From NCBI GenBank assembly GCA_028023455.1, contig JAQFVV010000013.1:12192579-12256578 (forward strand): 64,000 nt of DNA, given 5' to 3'. The position numbers and the translations under genes are program-made. The stretch is from Epiperipatus broadwayi. Its lineage: Eukaryota; Onychophora; Udeonychophora; Euonychophora; Peripatidae. The notes under the pieces were generated by a model, which was not told the origin of the DNA, ran no database searches, and saw only the letters and a program-made list of their open reading frames with translations. Below are positions 58,021-64,000 of the stretch, piece after piece. The number at the start of each line of letters is the position of its first letter. Within the stretch, counting starts at the first letter, position 1.

Positions 58021-58368
58021 AATATATGTTTTTAATTACATTGATGCCTATTTATAAATTTACAGAATAAGTGTTACAAACATTTTATTCGCTTAAAAAT
58101 CAGTACATTTGAATCAATATTCTTTAATTGTATAACCATGAGTATTCAGCAACAGTAAATTAATGTTTATTTGATTTAGGTACCCAGTTATTTTATTTAT
58201 TCATTTATTTTTTAGCATTAAAGTTTTGAATTACTTTAGACTCCAGTGAGCTCTTTGTGATTTTGAATGAATCTATTACTGGATGAGTTTATATAATCAC
58301 AATATGTATAAATAAATAAATAATTCCACACATATAATAAACTAAAATATTCCACTGTTTTGATTATA
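58021..58368. other. Intron 4 segment: no feature seen
   Basis: AT-rich; no supported feature. Confidence 0.45.
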
Positions 58369-58795
58369 TCCTATTACAGGAGTCCCCAATCCTATGCCTA
58401 CAGACACCATGGCGCCCGCAGACCATTTCCGAACACGATAAAAAATTATTTATCTGATAAAAATGAATTTAATTTTTTTAATTTCTTATAAATTATTGTA
58501 TTATATTGTAATCAAATTGTATGGCATACTATACTTTTACAGTGTAAAAATATAAACTTTAATTATATGTTAAAATTTTATTTTTGAAATAAATATTTTT
58601 TTGTATATTATGTGTATTATTAACAATATCCAACTATAAATTTACATTGAAAAAATAAATGGTGCCTACCATCTGGTTGAAAAAAATAAATGGTGCCCGC
58701 CATCTGGTTGAAAAAAATAAATGGTGCCCGCCACCTGGCCGGTATTATAGAATGTGCTCTTAAGTGCAAAAAGGTTGGGAACCTCTGTCCTATTA
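58369..58795. mobile_element. Non-autonomous hAT transposon, 411 bp, perfect 8 bp target duplication
   Basis: The element 58377-58787 has inverted ends CAGGAGTCCCCAATC and (complement) CAGAGGTTCCCAACC, the form typical of the hAT superfamily. Both sides carry TCCTATTA (58369-58376 and 58788-58795), the 8 bp duplication expected for hAT. No transposase. Near the right end are three tandem units of 30-31 bp (58648-58739) containing aaataaatggtgcc(c/t).cca.ctgg. The 62-residue - strand frame across them is an artefact. Confidence 0.93.
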
Positions 58796-60599
58796 TAATC
58801 TTTTTCAATCAAAACTAAAAAATGTATAAAAAAATATATAGGGTAAAAATAAATAAGGTTAATAGTAAGGAAAATAAAATAATTTATGTAAGTTTCAATG
58901 TATAGAAATATTTGTTTATTAAGATTAATAAGTTTTTTAGTTACAATTAATAAAAAATATAATATAGTTATTTGTTCAGTTTATAAAAAGAAAAAATGTT
59001 TAAATTTATTGATTAAGAATAATAATGATTATAATGTTTAGAGATAATGAATTTGGTTTATATTATTAAATGTTTGGATTGTCTTAAGGTTTGTAAGGAT
59101 ATTCTATATATTATGACAACAAAGAATAAATTAATTACTAATCAAACCAACATTTGAGTGATAGGAATTCTGCAATTTATGAGCGCATGAATCAATTGGG
59201 ACATAAAAATTTAAAAATTGTATCATTGGGATGCATTAAGCTATATTATGAAAGAATTAAAAAAGAGGGTATTTTATATAGATGAAATGGAGACATTAAT
59301 GAATAGAGTTTTAAAATGAAAAAAAATAAAAATGTCTTTTTTTTTTTTTAAGGATTTGATCATTTGAGTTGAATTATAAGGAGAATTAATAAAATAGGGT
59401 ATTTAAGTTAATGACTTTAAAAGAGATTTAAAGTTATAGAGGGGAGAGATGGAAGGTAATATAAATTTTTTTGGATTTTATTTTATATTGTTTTTATTAG
59501 TATTTTTTATTATTATTGTTTTTATATTTTTTATTATTATTTTTTGGATAAATATAGAATGTTTGTATGTGTTATTATGTTTTATTTTGCCTTGAAAAAA
59601 ACTATATAGGATATATTCGAAACAGTGTAATATTTTATGTTATGAAATAATAGTTTGTGTAGTAAATCAAGTTTTATAAAGATGAAGACATATATGTGTG
59701 GAAATATTTTTTTATTTATTAAAATTAATGGTCTATTTTTTTTAAATAAAAAGTTGTGTTTGTGTATAATAAAATTATTTTATTTAATATATAGATAAAT
59801 GCTTAATATAATTAAATATGGCATTTTTCCAACATTTTATATAATTTCCAATTTTGCCTAATTATCAAAATATTATTACTAAATTTTTCTGCGCATCCAT
59901 GCTTAACAGATAGATTGCTATGCTAATGCAAAGTTACTATTTGTCTTAACTGTCACAAATATAAATATATAGGGATTAAAAGAACTAGAAAATTTCTAAA
60001 CCTAAAATGTAGACATCATTTATATACAGCATAATTTTAATTTTCATGAGAGAGTTTATTTATTTATTTCAATGCTGAATTTAATGCTATTACAAATATT
60101 TGACTTTAATTCTTTACATGCATGGTTTTAAAATGAGAATGAATTGAATTTCTTATGAAAATTAAAACTCAACCATATATAAATGAGTTTATTTTTACAT
60201 TTGCATTGTAATGGATTTCACTATTGTTTAAAAACTTGATAGATCTGCTAAAATTTAATGCAAATGATCATTTTGCATTGGTATTACAATATAATCAATA
60301 CAAGAGAGTTGAACAGTTTATTAATGCATTTGGTTAATTAATCAAAGCAAAAAAATTATGTATGTCGTATTTGGAAAAAGGCTGTGTTTAATTACAAATA
60401 TTGACTTAAAATAAGTAAGAAATGAATCCTCCCATTCTGTTGTGAATTTTTGAGGTATTATTGTGCTTATTAGTAAATTTAGTTTTTGGCATTGTAATAT
60501 AAATAGAAAGACAAACATTATACAGATAGATAAATAGGTATGTACAAGTATTGAAATAAAAACTGCAAATAGTAATACATTAGTGAGTGTTAGAACAAC
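58796..60599. other. Intron 4 segment: no feature seen
   Basis: AT-rich DNA with runs of tttttattattattg; no supported feature. Confidence 0.45.
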
Positions 60600-63330
60600 T
60601 CATCAGCAACACCTAAAGGCAGGATCTTGTCCTAGAAGCCACATCATCTATCCTCAGCAATTCATTTCGTATTACATATAAAAAACATTCAATTTCATTG
60701 ATAACATTTTACTATACAATATTCTTAGTACGCCTCTCAGCCTTCCTAAAATTGTTCCGAAATATTTTATAAAAATTTATCTTGTCTTAAAATATGATTC
60801 AAAATCTTAATCTTTTTCATTTTTATCATATTCAGTAGTTCTCTTTTTATTCCAAGTTATATTATTTGATCATTAGTTTTTACCCATCAAACTCATTTTA
60901 GTTTATCTTTTTCATAACCATATTTCTATTCCTTCCAATCTTTTTCTTTCTTGTTTTCCCAACAACCATGTCAATGTACTTCAAATGAAGGTTTTAATAA
61001 ATTTTATTGTATTGTTTGATTGGAAATTTTTACTTAATAGTAAAGTTTTTTTATTTTGAAAAGTTTGGTTTGCTAACATTATTCTTTTTTTAACTTCAGT
61101 AAGACAACTATTGTTCTTATAAATCATACTGCCCAGATAGTAAAATCCCTTAACTTATTCTAAATCTATATTATTTTTCCATGCATCAACAATTCTTTTT
61201 ATTTTCTGTTTGTCTGCCACCATCACCCTAGTCAATATCTTAAGCATTTTATTCATTTCTTTTTTTGGTTCTGGGACTAATACCATATCATTTGCATAAT
61301 AATTAAAAATAATGAATATTCCCACCATTAATTTTAATTTCTTTAATTTTTTTTTTTTTTTACAGTCCTTATTATGTTCTCAATAAATAAATTGAATAAG
61401 TAAAGTAATAATAGACAGCCTTGCCTCAGAACTCTTCTTATATTAGCATTAGTTTTGCAAAATATTTATAACTGTTTCTGTATTTTGACATTTATATGAG
61501 TTTAAAATTCATTGTCTATTTTTTCAGTCAAAACCTTTATTCTTTGTCATTTTAAACAACAAGCATTCTCCAAGTCAATAAAAACCACATAAGATTACCT
61601 ATTCTTTTTCAATCTTTGCAAAATCATTCTTAATAACATTATTGCTTTTCTAGTTCCTTTTTCTCATCTATTTTCTTTTGTATTTTATTTTAATTATTTT
61701 GAATAAAAGCTTCAAGGCATTTAATAATAGAGTTATTGTTCTATAATTTGTGCATTCATTGTATTACCTTTTCTTTTTTTTTGGGGGGGGGGAGGCAATA
61801 GTTTTTGTAGTCATAAAATCATTTGGTATTATACCTTTTTCATCATATCCTGTTATCAAATAATGTATTTTTAATGACATCACTATAATTTTTTTAAAAT
61901 TCAATTTGAATACCATTTGTATCATATATATGCCTTTTTTTTTTTCACTAATTGCATAATGACATTCTTCTCTTGTTATTAGAAGTCCTTTGTCATCCTT
62001 ATCAACTATTTTTTATTCTCTCTATAATCTCATATTTATTATTTCTTCTCCTCTATACAAATCTTCAGTATACTCTTTCCAGTGATCATACACTTTCTTG
62101 TTTCAAAAAGTATCTTTTTTTATTTTTAATAACATTACTAATTCAGCATTTTGATTTTTTTCATATACCTGTTTAACCTATCCAACATTTATGTTGTTTT
62201 CAATTTCTTCATTTATCATATTCATCTATTTTGTTTTCTCTTCTCTGCAATTTATTGATATTAAATGTTTAACTATTTTATATTGATCATAATCTTTATA
62301 TCTAACTTCATTCCTTTTTTTAATTAAATTCAATTTTTTGATTCATCTTTTAATATTCTTGCATCATATATCATCAATATCTACCATAGTGGTTTCATCA
62401 ATAAATTTCATGGCTATACCATGGTCTTGTAATTTACCTATCACTATTTATTTTGAGCAGATATAATTTTTTTAAATTTAATATTTCATTTTGCCAAAAT
62501 AAATAAATGATCGCACCAGAGTAACTATGACTAGACTGTACTCGATTTCTATTTCTTTGTTTAATTATAATATAATCAATCAAATATCTTTTAATGTCTT
62601 CAGGAATTTTCCATGAATAATGTCTTCTTTTAGGAACATTATAAAATATATTAAATATTATTATCTCATGCTTCATACCAAATTCTATCAATCTTTTACC
62701 TCATGAATTCATGTCAGTTAAATTAAATCTATTCATGCATCTTGAATTCTTATGTACATCCACAGTCACATTAAAATCACTCCAAAATAATATTCTTATC
62801 ATTGACAAGTTTTAGTAATTCTTCAAATTTTCATAAATGAAAATTCATCATCACTATCAATAATAGTAAAATATATCTTTATTAATATATCTATTGGATC
62901 TGCTTTTATTTTAATCATTAAAATTCTATCACATGATAAGTATTCAATATATTTTTCACCCATTTATATCTTAATATAATAGCAGGATCATTTCTTCTAA
63001 ATGTATCTTCTCTACTGTAAATTATTCTGAATTCTTCTGTTTTAAAATGATCATTATCCATCCATCTAGTTTCAAAACACCTAACCTGTTTCTATTACTA
63101 ATAGTTCAATGTATTTGGAATATTTAAATAAAATTAATTTTTTCTAAAGACACTCAATACTCATATTAAATGATGGAAATAATCCAATATATAAATACAA
63201 CCTAAATCTTCCACCTTATATTTTATCATTGAGTTCTTAAATTCTTCCAATCACTTGGTCTCCATAATGTCCCCACATTCCATCTACTTATTGTAAATGT
63301 ATTATTTTCTTTACAAGGATTTTGCAAGTT
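60600..63330 (-). mobile_element. Nearly full-length but degenerate RTE/L1-like LINE
   Basis: Colinear - strand blocks across 2.7 kb. Endonuclease: FTISRWNVGTLWRP near 63290-63250, SCDRILMIKIKADPIDI near 62940-62880, and ILLWSDFN-like, IEFGMKHEIIIFN, KRRHYSWKIPEDIKRYLIDYI (62434-62691). RT: RRVLRQGCLLLLYLFNLFIENII near 61440-61375, YYANDMVLVPE (YADD now YAND; codons within 61287-61298). Thumb region: VKGFYYLGSMI and CLTEVKKRIMLANQTF near 61150-61060. Stops and shifts throughout make it inactive. It is a different family from the array at 31850-44412. Confidence 0.8.
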
Positions 63331-64000
63331 GATGACATAAATGGCACACTTTTTACACTTCTTCCGGTTCTTGGTAAACAAATTCCATGATCAGTCAAAT
63401 AACTTTCTATTCATTCTTTTATTACTGATTATCATGGGATATCCAAAGATCTTTAAAGTTGTGTTTTCCTTTTGTCTTCTACATTCTCGTGCTGTTGCCT
63501 GTCCTAAGATTATCTTTAGGGAAAATTTGTCTTCCCTAGGACAAAAGGGTGTGTTAATCCTCTATTACCTCATCTATTCTCCTACGAAACCATTGGCTGA
63601 TAGAGAGGGATTTCTTATATTGGGAATCACTCAGTTGCCAGAACTTCTTCAGTAAAAACAGAATGCACCACATGTAGGTGGAGTTGGCTGTTGAATTAGA
63701 GAGTATAAATTGCATCTACTCCTTACACCTCTTATAATAAGTAATGAATGAATTTTAGTTCAACCTAGTCTTAACAATATTGTTGTAAATTTGATACAGG
63801 GTGGTATGAACTAGGGGCAATCCTTTGTCTAACAAGAGATAAGAAATATTATTAGGAAAAGTAGTTTCAAATTTGTTAATGAAATTAAGATGTAGAAGAC
63901 AAATTTGAAAATTTTTATGTGTGAAGAAACTTGCTGTAATAAGATATTAATAAATGAACGTAATGAATTGTAATCATAATCTATTGTTGAAAAAATATTA
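63331..64000. other. Intron 4, end of window: no gene seen
   Basis: 63341-63655 is open on the + strand but also lies where the 5' end of the - strand LINE would be; composition is more balanced up to about 63680. Probably LINE 5' UTR or unrelated repeat. The last 300 bases hold nothing recognisable, including no aprataxin zinc-finger exon. Confidence 0.4.

Noticed and set aside
58620-58808. 62-residue - strand ORF with repeated FFQPDGRHHLF
   Set aside because: Arises from the three 31 bp tandem units inside the hAT element.
1-64000. CRISPR arrays, operons, bacterial promoters or terminators
   Set aside because: The sequence is eukaryotic intron DNA. The repeats seen are transposons, tandem duplications and microsatellites, without regular spacer structure.

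Overview
The window is AT-rich, intron-dominated metazoan DNA carrying one recognisable cellular gene on the + strand: an aprataxin orthologue (APTX, a HIT-superfamily DNA deadenylase). Four coding exons at 395-550, 14374-14498, 31612-31659 and 56105-56208 join in frame with GT..AG introns of about 13.8, 17.1 and 24.4 kb. They encode a FHA-less N-terminus and the whole HIT catalytic core. The C-terminal zinc-finger exon is not seen and should lie beyond 64000. Everything else is intron. The phylum cannot be fixed from the sequence; long introns full of degenerate non-LTR, LTR, Penelope-like and hAT elements and tRNA-derived SINEs fit an invertebrate animal.

Intron 1 (551-14373) holds two 3' fragments of one RTE-like LINE (3190-4003 and, inverted, 7333-7837), a 2.5 kb element with TG..CA ends and a GTAT target duplication (4806-7294), two foldback repeats (8622-8872 and 9148-9690), a tandem duplication, and two tRNA-Gly-derived retroposons (7844-7934, 14001-14092), each with its own target-site duplication.

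Intron 2 (14499-31611) has a 301 bp hAT-like MITE, two degenerate LINE fragments on the - strand, a Penelope-like GIY-YIG fragment directly beside a 3.65 kb internally deleted Ty3/gypsy element with both LTRs, a G-rich simple repeat, a 285/309 bp tandem duplication with a SINE exactly at its junction, and a perfect 99 bp tandem duplication.

Intron 3 (31660-56104) opens with a 12.5 kb nest: four copies of one LINE family on the - strand abut head to tail with no spacer (31850-44412), and the third is split twice by the same 2.7-3.1 kb TG..CA element in opposite orientations, with GTAC and ATAT target duplications. A second, more decayed gypsy fragment (45983-47960) has a tandemly duplicated leader.

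Intron 4 (from 56209) contains a 411 bp hAT element with a perfect 8 bp target duplication and a nearly full-length but broken RTE/L1-like LINE (60600-63330, - strand).

The strongest candidate for something undescribed is the TG..CA family (4806-7294, 35984-38716, 40094-43213). It has no recognisable coding capacity and three copies with conserved ends, 4 bp target duplications and a TATA box at the same distance (634-670 bp) from the same end. It looks like a family of unusually long solo LTRs or a non-autonomous LTR-type element.
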